The translations under genes were made by a program, and so were the position numbers. This document shows positions 1-7,196 of a DNA stretch of 13,656 nucleotides, one piece after another. Origin of the DNA: Gammaproteobacteria bacterium (GTDB lineage: Bacteria > Pseudomonadota > Gammaproteobacteria > SZUA-229); NCBI GenBank assembly GCA_029287815.1, contig JARFQK010000159.1:1-13656 (forward strand), written 5' to 3'. Under the pieces are notes generated by a model. It was not told the DNA's origin and did no database searches. It saw nothing but the letters and a program-made list of their open reading frames with translations. How positions within the stretch are numbered: the first letter of the stretch is position 1; each line of letters begins with the position of its first letter.

Positions 1-373
1 GCTCGGAAATCATGACAAAGCTCTGCTGATGCGCTCACGCCGTGCCGAGTTGCTCGCATCGAATATCGCAAACGCGGACACGCCGGGCTACAAAGCCAGG
101 GACATCGACTTCAAAACAGCCATGGCGAATATACAGGCGAACAGCGATGGCGGCCTGAAGGTGACGCATAAAAATCACATTCAGCTGGCACCGCAACCCG
201 GTGGCACAGAACTCATGTACCGCATACCCAACCAGTCGTCACTAGATGGTAATACGGTCGATTCACAGCTGGAAAAAAGCGCATTTGCTGAGAACGCACT
301 GCGTTATCAAGCCAGTCTCACTTTTCTGGATCGTAAATTCAAAGGCCTTGCCGCCGCATTGAAAGGAGAATAG
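1..373 (+). CDS. flgB: Flagellar proximal rod protein FlgB (5' partial)
   Basis: FlgB is a structural subunit of the proximal rod, the drive shaft that crosses the periplasm above the MS ring. The reading frame is open from base 2, so the true start lies outside the window; the internal ATG at 29 is not the start, because the family has about 10-20 residues before this point and the frame continues upstream (LGNHDKALLMRSRRAELL). The rod/hook family N-terminal signature is clear: SNIANADTPGYKARDIDF, the FlgB form of the NNLANA motif. The C-terminal part (NALRYQASLTFLDRKFKGL) is the usual FlgB helix. The stop is followed after 2 bp by flgC, whose ribosome binding site AAGGAGA lies inside the end of flgB, so the two are co-translated. 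Identification is firm; only the first residues are missing. Confidence 0.96.
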   Translation, partial: LGNHDKALLMRSRRAELLASNIANADTPGYKARDIDFKTAMANIQANSDGGLKVTHKNHIQLAPQPGGTELMYRIPNQSSLDGNTVDSQLEKSAFAENALRYQASLTFLDRKFKGLAAALKGE

Positions 374-375
374 TC

Positions 376-789
376 ATGGGGCTTTACAACGTGTTTGACG
401 TAGCGGGTTCCTCCATGAGCGCACAGTCTGTTCGTCTGAATACAGTCGCCAGTAATCTGGCCAATGCGGATACGGTCAGCGCGGATCAGAACGACATCTA
501 TCGCTCGAGGCAACCCGTGTTCGCGGCTGTCATGCAGGCCCTGGGTGGTCAGTCGTCGTCGACGCCAGTTCAGACGGTCGGCATCGTCGAAAGCCAGGCG
601 CCGGCGCGCCAGGAATATCAGCCGGATCATCCGCTCGCCAACGATGACGGCTATATATTCCGGTCGAACGTGAATACGATCGAGGAGCTCACGAACATGA
701 TGGCGGCATCGCGTTCCTATCAGAACAGCGTCGAAGTATTCAATACCTCCAAACAGCTACTCTTGAAGACGCTCAATCTGGGCCGCTGA
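376..789 (+). CDS. flgC: Flagellar proximal rod protein FlgC
   Basis: FlgC is the second proximal-rod subunit and assembles with FlgB and FlgF in the periplasmic rod, exported by the flagellar type III system without a cleaved signal. At 137 aa it has the family's usual length. The N-terminus (MGLYNVFDVAGSSMSAQSVRLNT) leads into SNLANADT (residues 26-33), and the C-terminus carries the FlgC form of the terminal helix (NVNTIEELTNMMAASRSYQ). These paired N- and C-terminal heptad-rich helices form the coiled-coil D0 domain shared by axial proteins. A good ribosome binding site (AAGGAGA, 362-368) precedes the ATG. It lies between flgB and flgD in the standard order. Confidence 0.97.
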   Translation: MGLYNVFDVAGSSMSAQSVRLNTVASNLANADTVSADQNDIYRSRQPVFAAVMQALGGQSSSTPVQTVGIVESQAPARQEYQPDHPLANDDGYIFRSNVNTIEELTNMMAASRSYQNSVEVFNTSKQLLLKTLNLGR

Positions 790-819
790 AACACTTAGGT
801 CTTCGACACGAGGTTAATC

Positions 820-1503
820 ATGGATCAAATCACCCTGGACAATAACCTGCCATCACTCGGAGCGAGTGCGGCAAATTCTATGTCCCCGTTGGGCGCGTCA
901 GGCACGGAGCTGGGACAGGCCGATTTCATCGAGTTGCTGGTTGCACAGATCAAGAACCAGGATCCGACCAAGCCGCTGGATCCAAGCCAGTTTATGAGTC
1001 AGCTCGCACAGTTCTCCACGGTCAACGGTATTCAGGAACTCAAGGCCTCATTCGAATCGCTGGCAGGCAGGCTTTCGTCCGAACAGTCCTTGCAGGCGGC
1101 TGGCCTGGTCGGCCGTAATGTGCTCGTCCCCGGTGGCCCGGGCACGCTGGCTGCGGGCGGTACGATCAGTGGACATGTGAATTTGCCGCAACAGTCCAGC
1201 GTGCTTGATCTCAGCATCATCGATGCGTTTGGGGTTGAAGTTCGCAGCTTATCACTGGGCGGCCACAATGAAGGGTCGGTCCAGTTCCAGTGGGATGGCC
1301 TGGCAGACGACGGCAGTGCTGCGCTGCCCGGTGAATACAGAGTGATTGCTGAAGCACTTATCGATGGCGAACGACAGGCAATAGAGGTTGCTGTAGCAAC
1401 GCGTGTTGACAGCGTCACGATCAACCAGGAGGGTTCAGCACCTTTGCTGAATCTCGCGAGTGGTGATTCGATGCCGCTCAGCAATGTTGAACAAATCAGA
1501 TAG
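820..1503 (+). CDS. flgD: Flagellar hook assembly cap protein FlgD
   Basis: FlgD is the hook cap or scaffold: it sits at the tip of the growing hook, promotes polymerisation of FlgE, and is shed when the hook-filament junction proteins arrive. The 227-aa product is close to the enterobacterial length. The conserved N-terminal export/scaffold segment is intact at about residues 36-72 (ADFIELLVAQIKNQDPTKPL, then QFMSQLAQFSTVNGIQEL). It is followed by the beta-rich FlgD Ig/tudor-like region, seen in FQWDG (156-160) and LPGEYRV (169-175). The start is supported by GAGGT at 810-814. The gene sits just before flgE, the hook subunit it caps. Confidence 0.96.
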   Translation: MDQITLDNNLPSLGASAANSMSPLGASGTELGQADFIELLVAQIKNQDPTKPLDPSQFMSQLAQFSTVNGIQELKASFESLAGRLSSEQSLQAAGLVGRNVLVPGGPGTLAAGGTISGHVNLPQQSSVLDLSIIDAFGVEVRSLSLGGHNEGSVQFQWDGLADDGSAALPGEYRVIAEALIDGERQAIEVAVATRVDSVTINQEGSAPLLNLASGDSMPLSNVEQIR

Positions 1504-1524
1504 ATTGAATAGCGGGAGAGAAAC

Positions 1525-2745
1525 ATGTCTTTCAATACAGCACTCAGTGGAATCCAAGCCGCATCCGCGGATCTTGGCATCATCGGCAACAATGTTGCGA
1601 ACTCGGCGACAACGGGTTTCAAATCATCGCGCGCAGAGTTTGCCGATGTTTATGCCTCATTGCTGGGCGCGTCGGATACCACGATCGGATCGGGTGTGCG
1701 ACTGCAGAATGCTGCGCAGCAGTTCGCCCAGGGCAATATCACCTTCACGAATAATGCGCTGGATCTGGCCATCAGCGGCTCAGGCTTTTTCCAGCTCGAC
1801 TCGGCCGGGGCGACGGTCTACTCGCGTGCTGGCAACTTCAGCCTCGATCGTGACGGCTATGTTGTCAACAACGATGGCGCAACGCTGATGGCGAGAAGCG
1901 CAGACAGTAGTGGTGCAATAACCGGTGCTATCGGTCCTCTGCAGCTTGATACCGATTACGTGGCGCCGAATCCGACGTCGGCGCTCAACGCGAATGTCAA
2001 TCTTGACGCGCGTGAGCCTGAGACGGACTCGAGCTGGCTGCTGGTTGGCGGTGTTCCCGATCCGGCTGGCTACAATTCATCGACTACGACAACGGTCTAC
2101 GACTCGCTGGGCAATGATCATACCGTCGCGCTGTACTTCAGCAAGCTGGACCCGTTGACCAACCCGAACGAATGGAATTTGCGCACGATCATCGATGGCA
2201 CGCTGGTGGACACGACGGCTGTCACATTCAATACCGACGGTACCTACAATGCGCCGGCATTGATACCGATCACGTTTAACCCCACAGGCGGGGCAACCGT
2301 ACCGCAGAGTTTCGATATGGACTTGTCGACCAGCACACAGTACGGCAGTGACTTTGCTGTGAACAGCCTGAGTCAGGACGGTTATACCTCTGGACAGTTG
2401 CTCGGTGTCAACATCGACAAAGAGGGTATTATCTTCGCGCGTTATAGCAACGGGCAAGCGCAAGCTCGGGGGCAGATCGTGCTCGCCAATTTTGCCAACG
2501 TTCAGGGGCTGCAGCCGTTAGGTGATACGGCCTGGGCAGAGACATTCGCGTCAGGCGCGCCAGTTGTCAGCGAGCCGGGCACAGCCGGACTCGGCCTGAT
2601 TCAGTCGAACGCGCTGGAGGACTCGAACGTGGACCTGACCGATCAGCTGGTACGCATGATCGAGGCGCAACGTAACTTTCAGGCCAACGCGCAAACCATA
2701 CAGGCAGAGGATGCTGTAACCCAGACCATCATCAATCTCAGGTAA
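1525..2745 (+). CDS. flgE: Flagellar hook protein FlgE
   Basis: FlgE is the subunit of the hook, the curved universal joint outside the cell. The 406-aa length is close to the roughly 400 aa typical of FlgE. The N-terminal D0 signature is GNNVANSATTGFKSSRAEF (from residue 21), followed by the conserved D1 segment LDLAISGSGFFQL (79-91). The middle (about residues 140-290) is threonine-, asparagine- and aspartate-rich beta domain, as expected for the surface-exposed D1/D2 part. The C-terminus returns to the D0 helix (LVRMIEAQRNFQANAQTIQA). The ribosome binding site GGGAG is at 1514-1518. No long polymorphic insertion is seen. Confidence 0.97.
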   Translation: MSFNTALSGIQAASADLGIIGNNVANSATTGFKSSRAEFADVYASLLGASDTTIGSGVRLQNAAQQFAQGNITFTNNALDLAISGSGFFQLDSAGATVYSRAGNFSLDRDGYVVNNDGATLMARSADSSGAITGAIGPLQLDTDYVAPNPTSALNANVNLDAREPETDSSWLLVGGVPDPAGYNSSTTTTVYDSLGNDHTVALYFSKLDPLTNPNEWNLRTIIDGTLVDTTAVTFNTDGTYNAPALIPITFNPTGGATVPQSFDMDLSTSTQYGSDFAVNSLSQDGYTSGQLLGVNIDKEGIIFARYSNGQAQARGQIVLANFANVQGLQPLGDTAWAETFASGAPVVSEPGTAGLGLIQSNALEDSNVDLTDQLVRMIEAQRNFQANAQTIQAEDAVTQTIINLR

Positions 2746-2774
2746 TCGCACACTGCTAACGAGGTAGGCTGATT

Positions 2775-3515
2775 ATGGACCGAATGATATTTGTGGCAAT
2801 GTCGGGCGCCAAGGAAGCAATGACGGCGCAGGCAGTGAATTCGAATAACCTGGCGAATGCGGGTACAACCGGCTTCAAGGCCGATTTTCAGACCAGCCTG
2901 AGTCAGCAAGTTTACGGCCCGGGGCATCCGAGTCGTGTCTATGCCACGGCTCAGGATAGTGGTGCCGATCTTAACAAAGGCAGTATTATCAGCACAGGAC
3001 GCGAACTGGATATGGCGATCAACGGTGAAGGCTGGTTTGCGGTACAGGCAAAAGATGGAACCGAGGCTTTCACGCGTGCCGGTGATTTTCATATCGATAC
3101 GCTGGGCCGGCTCAAGAATGGTGCCGGTCACAGCGTACTGGGCAACAAGGGACCGATCAGCATTCCTCAACACGCGGCGATCAATTTCGGTTCCGATGGA
3201 ACGATATCGATTCAGCCATTGGGTGATACACCGGAAACCATGGTGGTGCTCGATCGTATCAAACTTGTCAATCCCCCCCTGGAGCAGCTGCAAAAGGGTA
3301 TGGACGGTCTGATGCGTCTCGAAAGCGGCAAGCCAACGAAACCGGATGCCGGCGTCAGTATGATTGCTGGTTCACTCGAGCAGAGCAACGTTAATTCGGT
3401 GACATCGATGGTCAAAATGATTGAGCTCGCGCGCAGTTATGAAGCGCATATCAAGATGATGCAGACCGCAGAGGAAAACGACAGGGCTGCAGCGCAAATC
3501 ATTCAGATGAGTTAA
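2775..3515 (+). CDS. flgF: Flagellar proximal rod protein FlgF
   Basis: FlgF is the third proximal rod subunit, bridging FlgB/FlgC to the distal rod FlgG. The protein (246 aa) begins MDRMIFVAMSGAKEAMTAQA, the FlgF form of the axial D0 helix, followed by NNLANAGTTGFKADF (24-38) and the D1 motif ELDMAINGEGWFAV. The C-terminus (LEQSNVNSVTSMVKMIELAR) is distinct from the FlgG version and supports FlgF. GAGGT at 2761-2765 precedes the ATG. It is 29 bp from flgE and 36 bp from flgG. I see no sigma-54 or sigma-28 promoter in the short gap before it, although in Pseudomonas aeruginosa transcription restarts at flgF. Confidence 0.96.
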   Translation: MDRMIFVAMSGAKEAMTAQAVNSNNLANAGTTGFKADFQTSLSQQVYGPGHPSRVYATAQDSGADLNKGSIISTGRELDMAINGEGWFAVQAKDGTEAFTRAGDFHIDTLGRLKNGAGHSVLGNKGPISIPQHAAINFGSDGTISIQPLGDTPETMVVLDRIKLVNPPLEQLQKGMDGLMRLESGKPTKPDAGVSMIAGSLEQSNVNSVTSMVKMIELARSYEAHIKMMQTAEENDRAAAQIIQMS

Positions 3516-3551
3516 TCCGGTCAAAACGACAAGACAGAGGAGCGAAAACAG

Positions 3552-4337
3552 ATGGGAACGGCATTGTGGATAGCAAAAACGGGTCTCGAGGCCCAGCAGA
3601 CTCGCATGAGTGCGATTTCGAACAATCTGGCCAATGCCAGTACCACAGGATTCAAACGTGATCGCGCGGTGTTCTCGGACCTGATTTATCAGAACGTTGT
3701 CCAGGTGGGAGCGCAGTCCTCGGAGGATACCTTGAACCCATCGGGGCTGAATCTTGGTACCGGCGTGCGCACCGTTGCAACCGAAAAACTGTTCACGCAG
3801 GGCAATATTATCCAGACCGGCAACCCGCTCGATGTCGCTATCCAGGGCCGGGGTCTGTTGCAGGTCAGCTTGCCCGATGGAACCCTGGCCTACAGCCGCG
3901 ACGGAACGCTACAAATGGATGAAACGGGTCAGCTGGTCACATCAATGGGCTACCCGATCGAGCCGAGCATTACGATTCCTGATGGCACACTGAGTGTCAC
4001 CATCAGTTCTGACGGCGTGGTGTCGGTGTTGGAACCTGGCTCTGCGGCACCCTCGGAAGTGGGCAACATTCAGCTGGCCGATTTTATCAACCCGACGGGG
4101 TTGCAGCCCATCGGCAACAATCTGTTTCTGGAATCAGCCGCCAGTGGATCGCCGCAAACCGGTACGCCCGGTCTGGATGGCCTGGGCACCCTGGTTCAGA
4201 ATTCACTCGAAGGTTCCAACGTGAATACGGTTGAAGAGCTGGTCAATATGATCGAAGCGCAGCGTGCTTACGAGATGAATTCGAAGGCGATATCGACCGT
4301 CGATCAAATGCTGCAGTACGCAACGAATAACTTATAA
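3552..4337 (+). CDS. flgG: Flagellar distal rod protein FlgG
   Basis: FlgG forms the distal rod, the straight part that passes through the P and L rings. The length, 261 aa, matches the family. The D0 motif SNNLANASTTGFKRDR lies at residues 23-38, and directly after it comes the FlgG-specific insertion YQNVVQVGAQSSEDTLNP (46-63), which separates FlgG from the closely related hook protein FlgE and is known in Salmonella to keep the rod straight. The C-terminus (SLEGSNVNTVEELVNMIEAQ, then RAYEMNSKAISTVDQML) is nearly the family consensus. AGAGGAG at 3536-3542 serves as ribosome binding site. The stop lies 7 bp before the flgH start. Confidence 0.98.
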   Translation: MGTALWIAKTGLEAQQTRMSAISNNLANASTTGFKRDRAVFSDLIYQNVVQVGAQSSEDTLNPSGLNLGTGVRTVATEKLFTQGNIIQTGNPLDVAIQGRGLLQVSLPDGTLAYSRDGTLQMDETGQLVTSMGYPIEPSITIPDGTLSVTISSDGVVSVLEPGSAAPSEVGNIQLADFINPTGLQPIGNNLFLESAASGSPQTGTPGLDGLGTLVQNSLEGSNVNTVEELVNMIEAQRAYEMNSKAISTVDQMLQYATNNL

Positions 4338-4344
4338 AGTTGCT

Positions 4345-5031
4345 ATGAAAGCTAACCCGATGAATGTGGTCCAGCTGAGCGCCTGTGTTTTAGCGCTGGT
4401 GCTCACCTCTGGTTGCGCAACACCAAAACGCGGCGATCCTGAATTCGCCCCGGCGATGCCGGTTCAGGCCGATGCGTCGATCCAAAATCCGGATGCGATC
4501 TATCAGCCGGGAACTGCTCTGATGTTGCTGGAGGACATCAAGGCCCGTCGAGTGGGCGACATGATCACCGTCACCTTGCGAGAGAAGACCGATGCGGCGA
4601 AGACAGCGGATACCGGTACGACCAAATCCACCAGTAGCGAGGTCAGTCAGCCGATCATTTTCGGCAGGGATGTCACCTACAAGGGCGAGCCTGTCTACAG
4701 CAGCCTGAACTCTGAACATGAGTTCGATGGTGCCGGCGAAAGCAGCCAGAGCAACTCACTGACCGGGAGTATCACCGTCTCGGTTGTCGAAGTGCTGGCC
4801 AACGGGAATCTCGTCGTGCAGGGCGAGAAGTGGATCAACATCAACCAGGGTGAGGAGTTTATTCGCCTCCGAGGCATTGTACGTCCGAGCGATATCAATG
4901 CCGATAATTCGATCGCATCGACCCGAGTCGCCAATGCCCAGATCCAATACAGCGGCAACGGTGTGCTCAACGATACCAACAGCATGGGCTGGCTGGCCAG
5001 GTTCTTCAACGGGCCTTGGATGCCATTCTGA
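4345..5031 (+). CDS. flgH: Flagellar L-ring lipoprotein FlgH
   Basis: FlgH is the outer-membrane lipoprotein that builds the L ring around the rod. The 228-aa product starts with a short signal peptide ending in a lipobox, LTSGC, with the lipidated cysteine at residue 24. The following residue is alanine, consistent with outer-membrane sorting. Family signatures include a segment near residues 70-85 (ARRVGDMITVTLREKTDA) and, near the C-terminus, SNTNSMGWL-like LNDTNSMGWLARFFNGPW. No clear Shine-Dalgarno sequence precedes the ATG at 4345, which is only 7 bp after the flgG stop, so translation is probably coupled to flgG. A second in-frame ATG at 4360 (Met6) would still leave a workable signal peptide and has no better ribosome binding site. 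Confidence 0.96.
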   Translation: MKANPMNVVQLSACVLALVLTSGCATPKRGDPEFAPAMPVQADASIQNPDAIYQPGTALMLLEDIKARRVGDMITVTLREKTDAAKTADTGTTKSTSSEVSQPIIFGRDVTYKGEPVYSSLNSEHEFDGAGESSQSNSLTGSITVSVVEVLANGNLVVQGEKWININQGEEFIRLRGIVRPSDINADNSIASTRVANAQIQYSGNGVLNDTNSMGWLARFFNGPWMPF

Positions 5032-5052
5032 TCAGAGCAACAGGTGGATAGC

Positions 5053-6171
5053 ATGTCACAAGTTTTTTCTCGCGGTTTTTGTTTGTTCTGCGTCCTGCTC
5101 GTCAGTCTGACGCCGGCCAGAGCGGACCGAATCAAGGACCTGGCCTCGGTCGCCGGTATGCGTGACAACCAGCTGGTCGGATATGGCCTGGTGGTCGGGC
5201 TGGACGGAAGCGGGGACAAGGTCAACCAGGTTTTCTATACCGAACAGAGTCTGAAGAACATGCTGTCGCAGCTCGGCGTGGTCGTCCCGGATGGCATCAG
5301 GCTCAAACCGAAGAATGTCGCCGCAGTGATGGTGCATGCCAAATTGCCGCCATTCATCAAGAAGGGACAAAAGATCGATGTGACGGTGTCATCGGTGGGT
5401 AACGCCAAGAGCCTGCGTGGCGGCACGCTGTTGATGGCGCCGTTGAAAGGGATCGATGGTCAAGTCTACGCGATTGCACAGGGTGATCTTGTGGTTGGAG
5501 GTCTGGGCGTGGCTGGCGATGACGGCTCCAGCGTAACGATCAACATACCCAGTGTCGGCAGGATACCGAAAGGGGCGATTGTTGAACGGCCGATTCGCAA
5601 TAGCCTGGGTCAAGCGGGTACCTTTACGCTGAATCTTTACACGGCCGACTTCACCACCGCGAGTCGTATGTCCAATGCGATCAACCAGCAGTTCGGTCTT
5701 GGGACTGCCAAAGCCATTGATCCGGTCTCGGTCGAAGTTATGGCGCCGAGAGACAACCTGCAGCGCGTCGAATTCCTGTCTATGGTCGAGAACCTGACGC
5801 TGGAGCCGGGCGAGGCCGCCGCCCGCGTGGTCATCAATTCAAGAACCGGCACCGTCGTGATCAGCAATATGGTGCGTGTCACACCCGCAGCGGTCGCCCA
5901 TGGCAGCCTGGTGGTCACGATTACCGAGGATCAACTGGTCAGTCAGCCGATTGCGCCATTCACGAATCGGGCAACGACCGAAATCGTACAGGATACCCAA
6001 ATTGAAGTGGAGCAGGAGCAGAACCGAATGTTCGTGTTCGAGCCCGGTGTCGATTTGAATGATATCGTGCGAGCAGTCAATCAGGTCGGCGCCGCACCCG
6101 GTGATCTGGTGGCGATTCTCGAGGCGCTCAAAGAAGCTGGCGCCTTGCGGGCCGAGCTGGTGGTCATATAG
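5053..6171 (+). CDS. flgI: Flagellar P-ring protein FlgI
   Basis: FlgI is secreted by the Sec system to the periplasm, where it forms the P ring in the peptidoglycan layer. The start is placed at ATG 5053 because AGGTGG (5042-5047) lies five bases upstream; an in-frame GTG at 5044 would overlap that site and has no good one of its own. From this start the product has 372 aa, with a signal peptide of about 24 residues ending TPARA, then mature DRIKDLASVAGMRDNQLVGY, the hallmark FlgI N-terminus, followed by GLVVGLDGSGD. The C-terminus (LVAILEALKEAGALRAELVVI) is also typical. The gene directly follows flgH, which forms the partner ring. Confidence 0.97.
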   Translation: MSQVFSRGFCLFCVLLVSLTPARADRIKDLASVAGMRDNQLVGYGLVVGLDGSGDKVNQVFYTEQSLKNMLSQLGVVVPDGIRLKPKNVAAVMVHAKLPPFIKKGQKIDVTVSSVGNAKSLRGGTLLMAPLKGIDGQVYAIAQGDLVVGGLGVAGDDGSSVTINIPSVGRIPKGAIVERPIRNSLGQAGTFTLNLYTADFTTASRMSNAINQQFGLGTAKAIDPVSVEVMAPRDNLQRVEFLSMVENLTLEPGEAAARVVINSRTGTVVISNMVRVTPAAVAHGSLVVTITEDQLVSQPIAPFTNRATTEIVQDTQIEVEQEQNRMFVFEPGVDLNDIVRAVNQVGAAPGDLVAILEALKEAGALRAELVVI

Positions 6172-6191
6172 GTTTTCCCCGCACAGCCACA

Positions 6192-7112
6192 ATGATGAAC
6201 AACAGCAACACGACGTTCAAAGAACTGGCCACTGCGAGTGTCTACACCGATTTCAATAGCCTGGCCCGGCTACGGGCCCAGGCGTCCCAGCAATCACCCG
6301 AGGCCAACAAGGCGGTGGCCAACCAGTTTGAAGCGTTGTTGGTGCAGAACATGCTCAAGGCGATGCGCGAGGCCAGCCAATTGGGTGCATCGACCGATGG
6401 CGAGCAAACCCGCTTTTACATGGACATGTTCGACAAACAAATTGCGCTCGAACTGGCGCGCAATGGCGGCATCGGGCTGGGGGCAGTCATCGAGCGTCAA
6501 CTATCGTTGAGCGCGGCGCAGCGCCCTGGTGCCACGGCTGAAATATCGATGCATGGTGCGCAGGCATCTCAGACACAACCGGTGCTCAAGTGGAATCCCA
6601 CCAGTCAGCAGGCCTTCATCGAAGACCTCTGGCCGCATGCTTTGGAAAGTGCTAAAGAACTCGGTGTCTCCGCCGATGTATTGATAGCACAGGCCGCGCT
6701 TGAGACCGGCTGGGGCAGAAACATGATTCACGACCAGTCTGGCCGCAATTCGTTCAACCTGTTCGGTATCAAGGCTGGAACAAATTGGCAGGGTCCGCAG
6801 ATTACTGTGCCGACCCTGGAGTATCGTGACGGTATTGCACGCAAGGAGTCCGCGACATTTCGCGCGTATGGCTCGCTGCAGCACAGTATGAATGATTATG
6901 TTGAATTTTTGACAAACAACCCGCGGTATCAACAGGCACTGGAACAGGCCGACGATGCAGAAGCTTTTTTGCAGGCCTTGCAGCAGGCTGGTTATGCAAC
7001 CGACCCGGCCTACGCAGAAAAGATCAGTAATATTATGAGCAGAGAATCATTCACCAGTGTCGTTTCGGCGCTACAGCCCGGAGAGGCTGTGGCCGCACGA
7101 GTACAAGGTTAA
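6192..7112 (+). CDS. flgJ: Rod cap / peptidoglycan hydrolase FlgJ
   Basis: FlgJ caps the growing rod and cuts a hole in the peptidoglycan for it. The 306-aa protein has both domains. The N-terminal rod-binding part (about 1-110) includes NQFEALLVQNMLKAMREAS and TRFYMDMFDKQIALELA. A linker follows, then a C-terminal glucosaminidase (GH73-like) domain from about residue 138 to 290. The active-site motif ALETGWG places the likely catalytic acid at Glu171. NSFNLFGIK and TLEYRDG follow; Glu210 of the latter lies 39 residues after Glu171, the spacing I recall for the two key glutamates of Sphingomonas FlgJ. The start has two tandem ATGs (6192, 6195) and no visible Shine-Dalgarno sequence, so coupling to flgI, which ends 20 bp before, is likely. 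Confidence 0.97.
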   Translation: MMNNSNTTFKELATASVYTDFNSLARLRAQASQQSPEANKAVANQFEALLVQNMLKAMREASQLGASTDGEQTRFYMDMFDKQIALELARNGGIGLGAVIERQLSLSAAQRPGATAEISMHGAQASQTQPVLKWNPTSQQAFIEDLWPHALESAKELGVSADVLIAQAALETGWGRNMIHDQSGRNSFNLFGIKAGTNWQGPQITVPTLEYRDGIARKESATFRAYGSLQHSMNDYVEFLTNNPRYQQALEQADDAEAFLQALQQAGYATDPAYAEKISNIMSRESFTSVVSALQPGEAVAARVQG

Positions 7113-7196
7113 TCGAGAGACGATTCGATGTCGCAACAGAGAAGACTTAGCTACACAAACATGCATAGCAGCATCCACATCAGCAGGTGTCGATAA

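Noticed and set aside
1032..1622. 196-codon open frame on the minus strand across flgD-flgE
   Set aside because: It lies wholly opposite well-supported flgD and flgE and its translation shows no family features; a by-product of codon use in the real genes.
2679..3293. 204-codon minus-strand open frame opposite flgF
   Set aside because: Opposite a clear flgF gene, with low-complexity histidine/arginine/cysteine-rich translation typical of an antisense shadow.
7111..7125. AATCG-N5-CGATT inverted repeat at the flgJ stop as a terminator
   Set aside because: Five-pair A/T-containing stem with no T-run; too weak to be called a terminator.
7189..7196. GTCGATAA just before the flgK start, resembling a sigma-28 -10 element
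   Set aside because: The bases 15 upstream are AGCA rather than TAAA, and the element abuts the ATG, leaving no leader or ribosome binding site on a transcript.
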